From Phycisphaeraceae bacterium (GTDB lineage: Bacteria > Planctomycetota > Phycisphaerae > Phycisphaerales > UBA1924): 64,000 nucleotides of DNA. Under the pieces are notes generated by a model that saw only the letters and a list, made by a program, of their open reading frames with translations, did no database searches and had not been told where the DNA came from. Positions 17,381 to 28,101 of this stretch are shown piece after piece; within the stretch, counting starts at the first letter, position 1; each line of letters opens with the position of its first letter. The stretch spans positions 310,001 through 374,000 of the forward strand of contig JACKHE010000003.1 of the NCBI GenBank assembly GCA_020639135.1, given 5' to 3'. The position numbers and the translations under genes are program-made.

Positions 17381-17839
17381 ATGATCTTCATTCTGATTGT
17401 GTTTCTGATCTCGTATCCGGCTCATCGCCGTTGGAGTCGCCTCGGACACAACTCCAGACAGATGCTTGCGTCTCGCGATTCGTGCGCTCCCGAGCCATGG
17501 CTGAATGACATCGTTGACCCGGATAACATTCAAGAGGCATCCGAATCTCTGCGCCGTCTCGCCAGAGCGATGCGTGTCAATCCGGAAAAACTCCGGCCAT
17601 CAGACCGATTTGATGACGAGCTGGTCGGCATCGCGAGGAACCCGAATGGGGACTCTGACGATCTCGACGAGGCGTTCATGGAAGAGTGTGATCGCCTCGG
17701 GCTCGATCACGTCGTGGGTCAGCGGATCGAAACCATCGAAGATTACTTTCGCGAGCTGTTTTCCGTAGAATCGGAAACGGGATCGGTCAGCGCCGCGGTA
17801 CAGGGTCTCGGAGCCGAGAATCAATCACACAACATGTGA
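17381..17839 (+). CDS. Small membrane-anchored hypothetical protein
   Basis: 152 residues. A single N-terminal membrane segment (MIFILIVFLISYPAHRRWSR) is followed by an acidic soluble part with RPSDRFDDELVGIARNPNGD, DDLDEAFMEECDRLGLD and IETIEDYFRELFS. The acidic helical pattern is faintly like an acyl-carrier fold, but there is no convincing attachment Ser, so no function is assigned. Base composition is visibly lower in GC than its neighbours. Its stop overlaps the stop of the convergent pgi gene by 15 nt. A GTG at 17369 is an alternative start. Confidence 0.65.
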   Translation: MIFILIVFLISYPAHRRWSRLGHNSRQMLASRDSCAPEPWLNDIVDPDNIQEASESLRRLARAMRVNPEKLRPSDRFDDELVGIARNPNGDSDDLDEAFMEECDRLGLDHVVGQRIETIEDYFRELFSVESETGSVSAAVQGLGAENQSHNM

Positions 17840-19240
17840 ACCGGAGCTCCCGCCGCTGACCTTGCCCGCCCACTCCTCGTACCCCGCCCGGCCCATCAGC
17901 CCGAACGTCGCCTGCTTGCCCAGCTCCACCGCCGGCTGGTCGTAGGCGTCGATGCCCAGCATCAGCCCCGCGTAAGCCGTCGTCATCTGCCACAGCTGGA
18001 TGAACTCACCGATGTGCCGCGCATCGATCCGCGGGAACGTGATCGTCAGGTTCGGTCGTTGCGATTGCGTCAGCGCGTACGCCGTCGCCCGGCGCTCGGC
18101 GTCGAGGAGCTGCGCCAGCGACGAGCCCTCGAGGTACGCCAGCGAATCGACGCCCAGCCCGGCGGGGATGGCGACGTCCTCGCCGAACTCCTCCACCGCC
18201 AGCAGCGCGATCACCTTGTCGTTGGGCCCCTCGCGGTAGAGCTGGACCTGCGAGTGCTGGTCCCTCGCGCCCAGCGCCTTGATCGGTGTGAACCCCGCGA
18301 AGACCTCCTCGCCGGCGTCGTTCACCCGCTTGCCCAGCGACTCCGCCCACAGCTGCCGGAACCAGTCCGCCATCAGGTACAGCGCGTTGGCGTACGGCAT
18401 CATCACGTGGTTCGTCTTGCCGCGCTCCAGGCCCAGTCGCACCAGGATCGTCGCCAGCATCGCCGCGGGATTGCGCCCCAGCTGCGCCGACGAGCACCGG
18501 TCGTCCATCACCTGCGCCCCCGCCAGCATCGCGCTGACGTCGATCCCGCACATCGCCGCGCTGAAGAGACCCACCGGCGAGAGGACGCTGAACCGACCGC
18601 CCACCCCATCCGGGACTGGCAGCGTCGCGTACCCGGCGCTGTCGCACAGGCGCCGCATCGTGCCCCGCTCCGGGTCGGTGATCGCGACGACGTGCCCGGC
18701 GTGCTCCGCTTCCCCAAGCGCCGCGATCAGCTTCTCCCGCAGGATCATGAACTGCGCCGCGGTCTCGGCTGTCTCGCCCGATTTGCTCACCACATTCACG
18801 AGCGTCCGCTCCCAGCCACCGCTGGATTCGACAAAGCGGATCGTCCTCGCCACCGCAACCGGGTCCACGTTATCGAGGACAAACAACCGCGGGCCGCCGC
18901 GCTGCGCATCGGGCAGCAGGTTCCAGGTGGGGGGGTTCAGCGCCGACTGCAGCGCGATGTTCCCTAGCGCCGAGCCGCCGATGCCCAGCACGATCAGGTT
19001 GTCGAACCGCCCCTTCAGCCGATCGACCAGCGGCAGGACCGCGTCCAGGTGCTCGCTGCGCATCGGCTCGTAGGGCAACCCCCGCCACCGCGTCCACCCG
19101 GTTGTGCGCACCGCGTCGAGCCGCTCGCACAGCGCTTCCGCCAGCCGGTCGGATTCCGACCCCGGAGCCAGCGATCCCGCGTCGAGCCCGTGCCCGCCGA
19201 CAGCCCCCGCGAGACAGTTCCCGTAATCGATCCGCAGCAT
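17825..19240 (-). CDS. pgi: Glucose-6-phosphate isomerase
   Basis: 471 residues, in the size range of bacterial PGI. Motifs: NLIVLGIGGSALGNIALQSA (sugar-phosphate binding), VVSKSGETAETAAQF (SIS domain signature), GGRFSVLSPVGLFSAAMCGI and the catalytic region DQHSQVQLYREGPNDKV. Converts glucose-6-phosphate and fructose-6-phosphate in glycolysis and gluconeogenesis. It starts divergently from hpt and ends tail-to-tail with the small membrane-protein gene. Confidence 0.95.
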   Translation of the reverse strand: MLRIDYGNCLAGAVGGHGLDAGSLAPGSESDRLAEALCERLDAVRTTGWTRWRGLPYEPMRSEHLDAVLPLVDRLKGRFDNLIVLGIGGSALGNIALQSALNPPTWNLLPDAQRGGPRLFVLDNVDPVAVARTIRFVESSGGWERTLVNVVSKSGETAETAAQFMILREKLIAALGEAEHAGHVVAITDPERGTMRRLCDSAGYATLPVPDGVGGRFSVLSPVGLFSAAMCGIDVSAMLAGAQVMDDRCSSAQLGRNPAAMLATILVRLGLERGKTNHVMMPYANALYLMADWFRQLWAESLGKRVNDAGEEVFAGFTPIKALGARDQHSQVQLYREGPNDKVIALLAVEEFGEDVAIPAGLGVDSLAYLEGSSLAQLLDAERRATAYALTQSQRPNLTITFPRIDARHIGEFIQLWQMTTAYAGLMLGIDAYDQPAVELGKQATFGLMGRAGYEEWAGKVSGGSSGSHVV

Positions 19241-19376
19241 GTAGTGGAAGATACAGATTCGAGCCGCTCTCCGGGCAATCCACGCCCTCCCACCCCTCCC
19301 GCCGTGCTAGTCTTGCCCGCAGGCGATCGACACACCTCCCGCCCCTCACGGGCGCGGCGCACCAGGAGCGGAGGCC

Positions 19377-19952
19377 ATGACCGTGCAATACCTCGAATCA
19401 CCCGGCAAGACCCTGATCCACCGCGACCGCATCGCCGCCAGGATCACCGAATTGGGCAGGGAGATCGCCGACGACCTGATCGCCGACCTCCAGGCGGAGG
19501 GCCTCGGCGCCGACGCCCCCGACCGCGTCGTGCTCCTGCCGGTGCTCACCGGCGCGATCATCTTCACCGCCGACCTCGTCCGCCACATGCCGCTGCACCT
19601 GTCCATGCGCATGGTGACCGTCAGCAGCTACCCCGGCGCCAGCACGATGAGCAAGGGCGCCAGGCTCCGCAGCGAGCTCCCGACCGACCTCGAGGGCCGC
19701 CACGTCCTGGTCATCGACGACATCCTCGACACGGGCCAGACCCTGGGCCTGCTCAAGGACCTGATCGCCGAGCAGAACCCCGCCTCGATCCGCATCTGCG
19801 TCCTGCTCGACAAGCAGGGCGTCGAGCGCAAGCACGACATCACCGCCGACTACGTGGGCTTCGAGATCCCCAACGCCTTCGTCGTCGGCTGCGGCCTCGA
19901 TTACGACGGCCTCTACCGGAACCTGCCGGACATCGTCGCGATCGAAGCGTGA
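19377..19952 (+). CDS. hpt: Hypoxanthine phosphoribosyltransferase
   Basis: 191 residues. The PRPP-binding loop HVLVIDDILDTGQTLGLL is complete, preceded by VLLPVLTGAIIFTADLVRHM and the SSYPGASTMSKG flexible loop. The C-terminal DYVGFEIPNAFVVGCGLDYD is typical of the bacterial HPRT (Hpt) family. Purine salvage: hypoxanthine or guanine plus PRPP to the nucleotide. An AGGAGCGGAGG ribosome-binding region lies just before the ATG. Single gene, divergent from pgi. Confidence 0.95.
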   Translation: MTVQYLESPGKTLIHRDRIAARITELGREIADDLIADLQAEGLGADAPDRVVLLPVLTGAIIFTADLVRHMPLHLSMRMVTVSSYPGASTMSKGARLRSELPTDLEGRHVLVIDDILDTGQTLGLLKDLIAEQNPASIRICVLLDKQGVERKHDITADYVGFEIPNAFVVGCGLDYDGLYRNLPDIVAIEA

Positions 19953-20017
19953 ACAGTTGCGGCTGCTGCAGCGCCGATGCGTCGCCGTGAAAGCCTCGGG
20001 GGTCCGTGCGTCGCGCG

Positions 20018-21685
20018 TTATGGCGGGCAGACGCCGCCGAAGTTCCCGAGCAGCAGCCCGAGGTCCGCGGTGTCCACGACGCAGTCGCCGTTGAGATCGC
20101 CGATCAGCACGAACGTGTCGCAGCCGAAGATGACGAAACTCTCGCCCGCTGCGGCCGATCCGATGGGGTCGCCCCCGGGAGCGCCGATGATGAGGTCATC
20201 GACACCGTCGCCGTTGAAATCCCCGGCGGCGGAGACGGTGCGACCGCTGTAGTCGTTCCCATCGATCCCGTTGCAGACAAAGCCGTTTGTTCCGGTCAGG
20301 TTTGACAGGCTCAGCGCTCCACCCGAGCCGATCCCGGCGCCACCGAAGACGACGTAGCTCTCGCCCGACGCGTTGCCGTTCGGATCGGCCTGATAGGCCC
20401 CGATGATGAGATCCATGACCCCGTCGCCGTTGATGTCGCCGGCGCCCGACACGGCGGACCCGCTCCTGTCGTTCGCGTCAACCCCGTTGCACACGAAGCC
20501 GTCCGGCCCGCTCAGCGCCGCGAGCTCGAGGGTCCCGCTCGCCCCGATCCCGACACTCCCGAAGACGACGTAGCTCCTTCCCGGGCCGCCGTTCGGGGCG
20601 CCGATGATGAGGTCGTCGATCATGTCGCCGTTGACATCCCCGGCGCACGAGACGGAGGCGCCGGAACGCCAGCCGGAGTTGGCGCCGTTGCACGTGAAGC
20701 CGTTGGCCCCGTTCAGCGCGGACATGTTCAGCGTCCCCCCCGCGCCGACCCCCATCGCCCCGAAGACCACGTAGCTCTCGCCCGAGAAGTTCCCGTTCGG
20801 GTCCGCACCCTTGGCGCCGATGATGATGTCGTCCATGCCGTCGCCGTTGACATCGCCCGCGGCGGAGACCGAGTTTCCGCAGTAGTCCTTGACGTCGATC
20901 CCGAGGCAGACGAAGCCGTTGGCGCCGTTCAGCGTCGAGAGATCCAGCGATCCGCCCGCCCCGACCGCGGCGCCGCCGAAGACGACGTAGCACTTGCCGC
21001 CGTCCACCGCGTAATAATCGCTATAGACGCCGATGAGGACGTCGTCGAACCCATCGCCGTTGATATCGCCGGCCGAGGAAACGGAAAAACCACTCTGGTC
21101 GGACGCGCCGTCGCCGTTGCAGACAAACCCGTTCGTCCCGTTCAGGGACGCCAGGTTTACCGACCCGCTCGCCCCGACACCGGCGCCGCCGAAGATGATG
21201 TACGTCTCTCCCGAGCTCATGCCGTTCGGATCGCCACCGAACGCCCCGATGACGATGTCATCGACCATGTCGCCGTTGACATCCCCGGCGCCCGCGGCCG
21301 ACCAGCCGGTGCGATCGAACGCGTCAAGCCCCTGGCAGACGAACCCGTTGGTCCCGTTCAGCGTGGAAAGATTCAGCGAACCGCTCGCCCCGATACCCGC
21401 GCCACCGAAGACGACGTAGCACTTGCCCGACGAAGCGCCGTTCGTGTTGGTGTTGGGCGCTCCGATGATCAGATCATCGACGCCGTCGTCGTTGACATCG
21501 CCGGCGTTCGAGACCAAGAACCCGCTCTGTTCACTCACCGTGGCGCCGTTGAGCACGAACCCGTCGGCGCCGGACAGGGCAGAGAGTTCGATCACCGCGC
21601 CGAACGGGCCCGCGGCGAGCGAGTGCGTCGAGCCGGCGATCACAAGGAGCACGGCGGGAGTCCAGCGGTGGAGTCGTGGGTTCAT
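20018..21685 (-). CDS. Secreted FG-GAP beta-propeller protein with dockerin-like C terminus
   Basis: 555 residues from the ATG at 21685, which follows a GGGGCG-type site and gives the signal peptide RWTPAVLLVIAGSTHSLAAG. Seven tandem repeats of about 70 residues each contain GDxNxDGxDDLIIGA, an integrin-type calcium-binding FG-GAP blade, consistent with one closed seven-bladed propeller. The C terminus is a single dockerin-like half, GDLNGDCVVDTADLGLLLGN. The repeats are similar enough at DNA level to allow recombination. Extracellular; ligand unknown. Confidence 0.85.
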   Translation of the reverse strand: MNPRLHRWTPAVLLVIAGSTHSLAAGPFGAVIELSALSGADGFVLNGATVSEQSGFLVSNAGDVNDDGVDDLIIGAPNTNTNGASSGKCYVVFGGAGIGASGSLNLSTLNGTNGFVCQGLDAFDRTGWSAAGAGDVNGDMVDDIVIGAFGGDPNGMSSGETYIIFGGAGVGASGSVNLASLNGTNGFVCNGDGASDQSGFSVSSAGDINGDGFDDVLIGVYSDYYAVDGGKCYVVFGGAAVGAGGSLDLSTLNGANGFVCLGIDVKDYCGNSVSAAGDVNGDGMDDIIIGAKGADPNGNFSGESYVVFGAMGVGAGGTLNMSALNGANGFTCNGANSGWRSGASVSCAGDVNGDMIDDLIIGAPNGGPGRSYVVFGSVGIGASGTLELAALSGPDGFVCNGVDANDRSGSAVSGAGDINGDGVMDLIIGAYQADPNGNASGESYVVFGGAGIGSGGALSLSNLTGTNGFVCNGIDGNDYSGRTVSAAGDFNGDGVDDLIIGAPGGDPIGSAAAGESFVIFGCDTFVLIGDLNGDCVVDTADLGLLLGNFGGVCPP

Positions 21686-21889
21686 CAGGTCGCCCCTTCG
21701 AGTTGTCCTGTTCGTGATCTGCCTGGTTCCCCGCCCCCCGGCGGATGAATCACCCAGCATGCCAGACTAGCGGCGGGCATCGCGGATTGATAGCAAAAAC
21801 AGGCCCGGAGGACACGCCGGGGACGGTGCGCAGGCCGGTCCATGACGCCCCGGGGCACTTGCGGCCGGCGCGCCGACTCCCGGGGCTCC

Positions 21890-22819
21890 TCACCCCGGGA
21901 CCGCCACCCGCTCGACGACCTCTTCCAGCACGCGCTCGGCCGTCGCGCCCTCACCGTTGTACAGGTGCGACTTCGTCACCACCCGGTGCGCGCACACGGG
22001 CAGGATGTTCGTCGTGATGTCCTCCGGCACGCAGTAGTCGCGCCCGCTCAGCACCGCCGTCGCGCGTGCCGCCTGCGCCAGCGCCAGTGCGCCGCGGGGG
22101 CTGACCCCGATGCGCAGGTCATCGTGCTGCCTTGTGCTCGTCGCCAGCGTGACGATGTAATCGACGAGCGACTGCTCGATGCGCACGCCGTCGGTGCGCT
22201 GCTGGAGCTCGAGCACCTCCGCCGCGTTGATCACCGGCGACATCTCGTGCAGCCGCCCCGTCGCCGGGCGCAGGTCCAGCACCCGCGCCTCCGCCTCGGG
22301 GGAGGGGTAGCCCAGGTGGATCCGCATCAGGAACCGGTCGAGCTGGTTCTCCGGCAGCGGGAACGTCCCCTCGAACTCGTGCGGGTTCTGCGTCGCCACC
22401 ACCATGAACGGCTGGTCCAGCCGCCGCGTGATCCCGTCCGTCGAGACCGCCCCCTCGCTCATCGCCTCCAGCAGCGCCGATTGCGTCCGCGGCGACGCCC
22501 GGTTGATCTCGTCCGCCAGGAAGATGTTCGTGAAGATCGGCCCCGGCTTGAAGTCGAACTGTCCCGACTGCTGGTTGTAGATCGACACCCCCAGCAGGTC
22601 CGTCGGCAGCAGGTCCGGCGTCAGCTGCGCCCGCGCAAACCGGCAGTCGATCGACCGCGCCAGCGCCGTCGCCAGGATCGTCTTGCCCACGCCCGGCACG
22701 TCCTCGATCAGCACGTGGCCCCGCGCCAGCAGGCACGTCATCACCCGGTCGATCGCGCCGGGATTGCCCAGGAACACGGCGCCGATGTTGGCATGCAGTC
22801 GATCGAGAAGGGTGGTCAT
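21890..22819 (-). CDS. MoxR-family AAA+ ATPase
   Basis: 309 residues from the ATG at 22819. Walker A is EDVPGVGKTILATALARS, Walker B is NIFLADEINRASPRTQSALL, and sensor 1 is VATQNPHEFEGTFPLPE. These are standard for MoxR ATPases, which act as chaperones that mature metal- or membrane-associated complexes. The usual partners (DUF58 and VWA-domain genes) are not next to it in this window; both neighbours are unrelated. Start codons further upstream are not supported by a ribosome-binding site. Confidence 0.92.
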   Translation of the reverse strand: MTTLLDRLHANIGAVFLGNPGAIDRVMTCLLARGHVLIEDVPGVGKTILATALARSIDCRFARAQLTPDLLPTDLLGVSIYNQQSGQFDFKPGPIFTNIFLADEINRASPRTQSALLEAMSEGAVSTDGITRRLDQPFMVVATQNPHEFEGTFPLPENQLDRFLMRIHLGYPSPEAEARVLDLRPATGRLHEMSPVINAAEVLELQQRTDGVRIEQSLVDYIVTLATSTRQHDDLRIGVSPRGALALAQAARATAVLSGRDYCVPEDITTNILPVCAHRVVTKSHLYNGEGATAERVLEEVVERVAVPG

Positions 22820-23004
22820 GGAAGCTGCAGTCGCGTCAGAAGTGCAAGGCCCGGACTCCCGGAGATTCCTCCGTCGCCTCGGAGTATAGGTTCGCACACC
22901 CGGGCTCCCCTGTTCGCCCCGATCCGCGCCGTCGGCGGGACAACCCGGCGCCCGTGCCGACATTTCATGGCCTGATCCGCGCCCCCATCAGGTACACTCG
23001 GACG

Positions 23005-23979
23005 ATGGACGCCGAACATCCTCATCCCGATGATGCCCGGCTCCCGGATCTCGACACCGACGACTTCACCACCGAACCGACCGGCGCCGCCGATCACCTC
23101 GGCCGAGTGCTCCGCGGTTCACTCCCCTGCATCGGCTGCGGCTACGAGCTCCAGGGCCTCTCCGTGCGCAGCCCATGCCCCGAGTGCGGCCTGCTCGTCC
23201 GCGCCACGATCCTCCACAGCGTCGATCCATTCGCCGACGAGTTCCAGCCCCTGACCGCGCCCCGGCTCACCGCCTGGGGCCTGGCGATGTGGCCCTTGAT
23301 GGGGCTGCTCGCCGCGTTGATCGCATGGCTCCCGAGGGTCATCGACTTCACCAACGAGGCCTTCGGGATGCATCGCGCCAAGCCGGCGTGGCTTCAGCTC
23401 GCATGCCTGCTGGCCGTGACGGGGTCCGCGCTCGGCGCGCTGGCGCTGCTGAGGCCCTCCAGGGCCTGCCCCTCGCGCAACGTCCTCGCCGCCGCGGTCG
23501 GCATCATCGCCTACGCCCCGATCCTCTGGGCAGTCGCCCAGCTCTGGCGCTACCCCGTCATCGCCCCGTACATCAGCGCCCACCCCAGCGCCGATCGCAT
23601 CCGGCACCGCCTCATCCTCGCCGGTGCGCTGCTCGTGATGCTCCTGGGACTCCGGCCCAACGCCCGCCGGCTGGTGGCGCGCTGCCTCGCCCTCCGCACC
23701 GGCCGCATCCAGCGGCAGACCATCCTCGCCACCGTCGCCGCCGTCCTCCTGACCAGCATCGGCGATGCCTTCATCCTCGGGTCCATCTCCGCTCACCACG
23801 AGACCCTCGAACTCGTCGGCAAGCTCACCGTCCTCATCGGGTCCATCCTCATGACCGTCGCCATGCTCGGCGCCACCATCGACGCCTGGCGCATCCGAGG
23901 CGCCATCCTCGCGCCGGCGCCCACCCTCGAACACCTCCTCGACCACCACCCCGACGGGGCCGACCGCCTGCCAGGTTGA
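23005..23979 (+). CDS. Zinc-ribbon multi-pass membrane protein
   Basis: 324 residues. After an acidic N terminus comes a zinc ribbon, CIGCGYELQGLSVRSPCPEC, then about six predicted membrane segments (for example LTAWGLAMWPLMGLLAALIA, VGIIAYAPILWAVAQLW, TILATVAAVLLTSIGDAFIL, VGKLTVLIGSILMTVAMLGA). This CxxCGYxLxGL ribbon is a recurrent planctomycete module and recurs here in the gene at 31493 and inside CstA. Function unknown. Divergent from moxR. The ATG at 23005 is preferred over an in-frame codon 51 nt upstream. Confidence 0.75.
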   Translation: MDAEHPHPDDARLPDLDTDDFTTEPTGAADHLGRVLRGSLPCIGCGYELQGLSVRSPCPECGLLVRATILHSVDPFADEFQPLTAPRLTAWGLAMWPLMGLLAALIAWLPRVIDFTNEAFGMHRAKPAWLQLACLLAVTGSALGALALLRPSRACPSRNVLAAAVGIIAYAPILWAVAQLWRYPVIAPYISAHPSADRIRHRLILAGALLVMLLGLRPNARRLVARCLALRTGRIQRQTILATVAAVLLTSIGDAFILGSISAHHETLELVGKLTVLIGSILMTVAMLGATIDAWRIRGAILAPAPTLEHLLDHHPDGADRLPG

Positions 23980-24197
23980 CAGCCGATCCACCCCGCCCCG
24001 CCCCCGCTGTCAGGATCGGCAGCGGAGCCGCCACCGATCAGAATCTCTAATCGGCTGATATTCATGGATTTACGGGTTCGACCGCATTGGTCCGCCGTTT
24101 GCCATTCCTTCGGCACGGCGTCCTCCGGGTCGCCGTCGCCGCCGACCGGCGGCCCACCCCGCTTTTCCACCACCGAATACCGATCGGAGATCAACAC

Positions 24198-25943
<1,746 letters not shown>

Positions 25944-25956
25944 GAAAACCATTCCA

Positions 25957-26040
25957 CGTGCCACGACCTAGCTCCGCTAGGTCGTGCTCAGAGTTCATCA
26001 AACAATACAACACGACCTAGCGGAGCTAGGTCGTGGCACG
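25957..26040. repeat. Paired-hairpin (REPIN-like) element, copy B, inside the groE cluster
   Basis: The left arm GTGC plus CACGACCTAGC-tcc-GCTAGGTCGTG (25958-25987) and the right arm CACGACCTAGC-gga-GCTAGGTCGTG plus GCAC (26011-26039) are perfect 11-bp hairpins and perfect inverted copies of each other. A 23-nt spacer separates them. It separates groEL1 from groES and ends 29 nt before the groES ATG. The arms are identical to copy G at 61092, but the spacer is not. Confidence 0.9.
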
Positions 26041-26068
26041 AACAACGAACAAGACGGAGAAATCACCA

Positions 26069-26359
26069 ATGTCAGTCAAACCCCTCGAAGACCGCGTCCT
26101 CGTCAAGCCCGTCGAAGCCGCCACCATGACGGCATCCGGGATCTACCTCCCCGAGTCCTCCAAGGAGAAGCCCGTCCAGGGCAAGATCGTCGCCACCGGC
26201 CCCGGCAAGCGCCTGGGCAACGGGCAGATCGCCAGGATGTCCGTCAAGAAGGGCGACACCATCGTCTACGGCAAGTACGCCGGGACCGAGGTCGAGATCA
26301 AGGGCGTCGAGCACCTCATCCTCCGCGAGTCCGACATCCTCGGCGTCATCGAAGGCTGA
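26069..26359 (+). CDS. groES: Co-chaperonin GroES
   Basis: 96 residues, normal length. VKPLEDRVLVKPVEAATMTA at the start, the mobile loop region TASGIYLPESSKEKPVQGKI, and the C-terminal EHLILRESDILGVIE are all typical. The ATG at 26069 is preceded by AGACGGAGA. The lid of the GroEL chamber. Unusually, it lies between two groEL genes, with a REPIN-like element rather than a normal spacer separating it from groEL1. Confidence 0.96.
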   Translation: MSVKPLEDRVLVKPVEAATMTASGIYLPESSKEKPVQGKIVATGPGKRLGNGQIARMSVKKGDTIVYGKYAGTEVEIKGVEHLILRESDILGVIEG

Positions 26360-26404
26360 TCGCTCGCGCACACCGATTCACCACAGCGAAAGGCTGATAC
26401 GAAT

Positions 26405-28018
26405 ATGTCCACCAAGCAGATGATGTTCGGCGACAACGCGCTCGTCGAGATGAAACAGGGCGTCGAGCAACTCGCCAGGGCCGTCCGCTCCACCATGGGC
26501 CCGACCGGCCGGAACGTCCTCCTCGAGAAGTCCTACGGCGGCCCCACGATCACCAAGGACGGCGTCAGCGTCTCCAAGGAGATAACCCTCCCCGAGGCCT
26601 TCGAGAACATGGGCGCCAAGATGGTCAACGAGGTCGCCAAGAAGACCAACGACATCGCCGGCGACGGCACCACCTGCGCCACCGTCCTCGCCCAGGCCGT
26701 CTTCAACGAGGGCCTCCGACACGTCGCCGTGGGCGCCAACAGCGTGCAGCTCCAGCGCGGCATCAACGCCGCCGCCGACGCCGCCTGCGCCGCGATCGAC
26801 GACTTCGCCGTCAAGTGCAAGGGCAAGGACGACTACCGCAAGATCGCGACCGTCAGCGCCAACCACGACACCGAGATCGGCGAGATCATCGCCGAGGCGA
26901 TCGCCAGGGTCGGCGCCGAGGGCGTCGTCGAGGTCGAGGAGGGCAAGACCGCCGACATGCTCCTCGAGTATGTCGAGGGCATGCAGTTCGACAAGGGCTA
27001 CCTCTCGCCCTACTTCATGACCGACCCCAAGACCACCGAGTGCGTCCTTGAGGATGCGCTCGTGCTGATCTGGGAGAAGAAGATCGCCAACCTCAACGAC
27101 CTGCTCCCGCTGCTGAACAAGGTCGTCGCCGGCGGCAAGCCGCTGCTGCTCATCGCCGAGGACGTCGAGAACGAGGCGCTCGCCGCCCTCGTCGTCAACC
27201 GCCTCCGCGGCACGCTCAAGGTCTGCGCCGTCAAGGCGCCGGGCTTCGGCGAGCGCCGCAAGGCCATGCTCGGCGACATCGCCGCCCTCACCGGCGGCGA
27301 GTTCTTCGCCGAGGACCTGGGCCGCACGCTCGAATCCGTCGAGCTGAGCGAGCTGGGCAAGGTCAAGAAGATCGTCGTGGACAAGGACAACACCACGATG
27401 ATCGAGGGCGCCGGCAGGAAGACCGCCATCACCGCCCGCGCCGAGCAGATCCGGGCGCAGCTCGAGCGCTCCACCAGCGACTACGACAAGGAGAAGCTCA
27501 ACGAGCGCCTCGCCAAGCTCACGGGAGGCGTCGCGATCATCAAGGTCGGCGCCGCCTCCGAGATGGCCATGAAGGAGCGCAAGGACCGCGTCGAGGACGC
27601 CCTCCACGCCACCCGCGCCGCCGCGCGTGAGGGCTACGTGCCCGGCGGCGGCGTCGCGCTGCTCCGCACGATCGACGCCATCGAGACCGCCAAGAAGAAG
27701 GCCAGGGGCGACGAGAAGATCGGCTTCGACATCATCAAGGCCGCCGTCGAGTGGCCCTGCAAGCAGATCGCCGAGAACGCCGGCGTTGACGGCGACCTCG
27801 TCGTCGAGAAGGTGAAGAACCTCCCGCGCAACCAGGGCTTCAACGCCTCGACGCACGAGTACGAGGACCTGGTCAGGTCCGGCGTCATCGACCCGGCGCT
27901 CGTCGCCAAGACCGCGCTGCGCAACGCCGCGTCCGTCGCTGGCCTGATGCTCACCACCGACGTCCTCGTCGCCGAGCTCAAGGACAAGAAGGAAGCCGCG
28001 GCCGGCGCGATCGCCTGA
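26405..28018 (+). CDS. groEL2: Chaperonin GroEL, copy 2 (no Gly-Met tail)
   Basis: 537 residues with all core GroEL blocks (RSTMGPTGRNVLLEKSYGG, DIAGDGTTCATVLAQAVFNE, AAREGYVPGGGVALLRTIDA). It ends VAELKDKKEAAAGAIA without the Gly-Met tail present in copy 1. Divergent from copy 1 across the apical domain, so this is an old duplication rather than a recent one. It lies 45 nt after groES and probably shares its transcript. Substrate range of the two copies is likely to differ, but this cannot be read from sequence. Confidence 0.95.
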   Translation: MSTKQMMFGDNALVEMKQGVEQLARAVRSTMGPTGRNVLLEKSYGGPTITKDGVSVSKEITLPEAFENMGAKMVNEVAKKTNDIAGDGTTCATVLAQAVFNEGLRHVAVGANSVQLQRGINAAADAACAAIDDFAVKCKGKDDYRKIATVSANHDTEIGEIIAEAIARVGAEGVVEVEEGKTADMLLEYVEGMQFDKGYLSPYFMTDPKTTECVLEDALVLIWEKKIANLNDLLPLLNKVVAGGKPLLLIAEDVENEALAALVVNRLRGTLKVCAVKAPGFGERRKAMLGDIAALTGGEFFAEDLGRTLESVELSELGKVKKIVVDKDNTTMIEGAGRKTAITARAEQIRAQLERSTSDYDKEKLNERLAKLTGGVAIIKVGAASEMAMKERKDRVEDALHATRAAAREGYVPGGGVALLRTIDAIETAKKKARGDEKIGFDIIKAAVEWPCKQIAENAGVDGDLVVEKVKNLPRNQGFNASTHEYEDLVRSGVIDPALVAKTALRNAASVAGLMLTTDVLVAELKDKKEAAAGAIA

Positions 28019-28101
28019 ACCGCCGCCGACTCCCCGAACGACCCCTTCCGAGCCGGTGGCGGGAACGCCCCCGGCTCGATTCACCAGCAGACGGAGCTTT
28101 C

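Noticed and set aside
23980..24197. Possible CIRCE or heat-shock operator upstream of groEL1
   Set aside because: I looked for TTAGCACTC-N9-GAGTGCTAA and close variants and found none.
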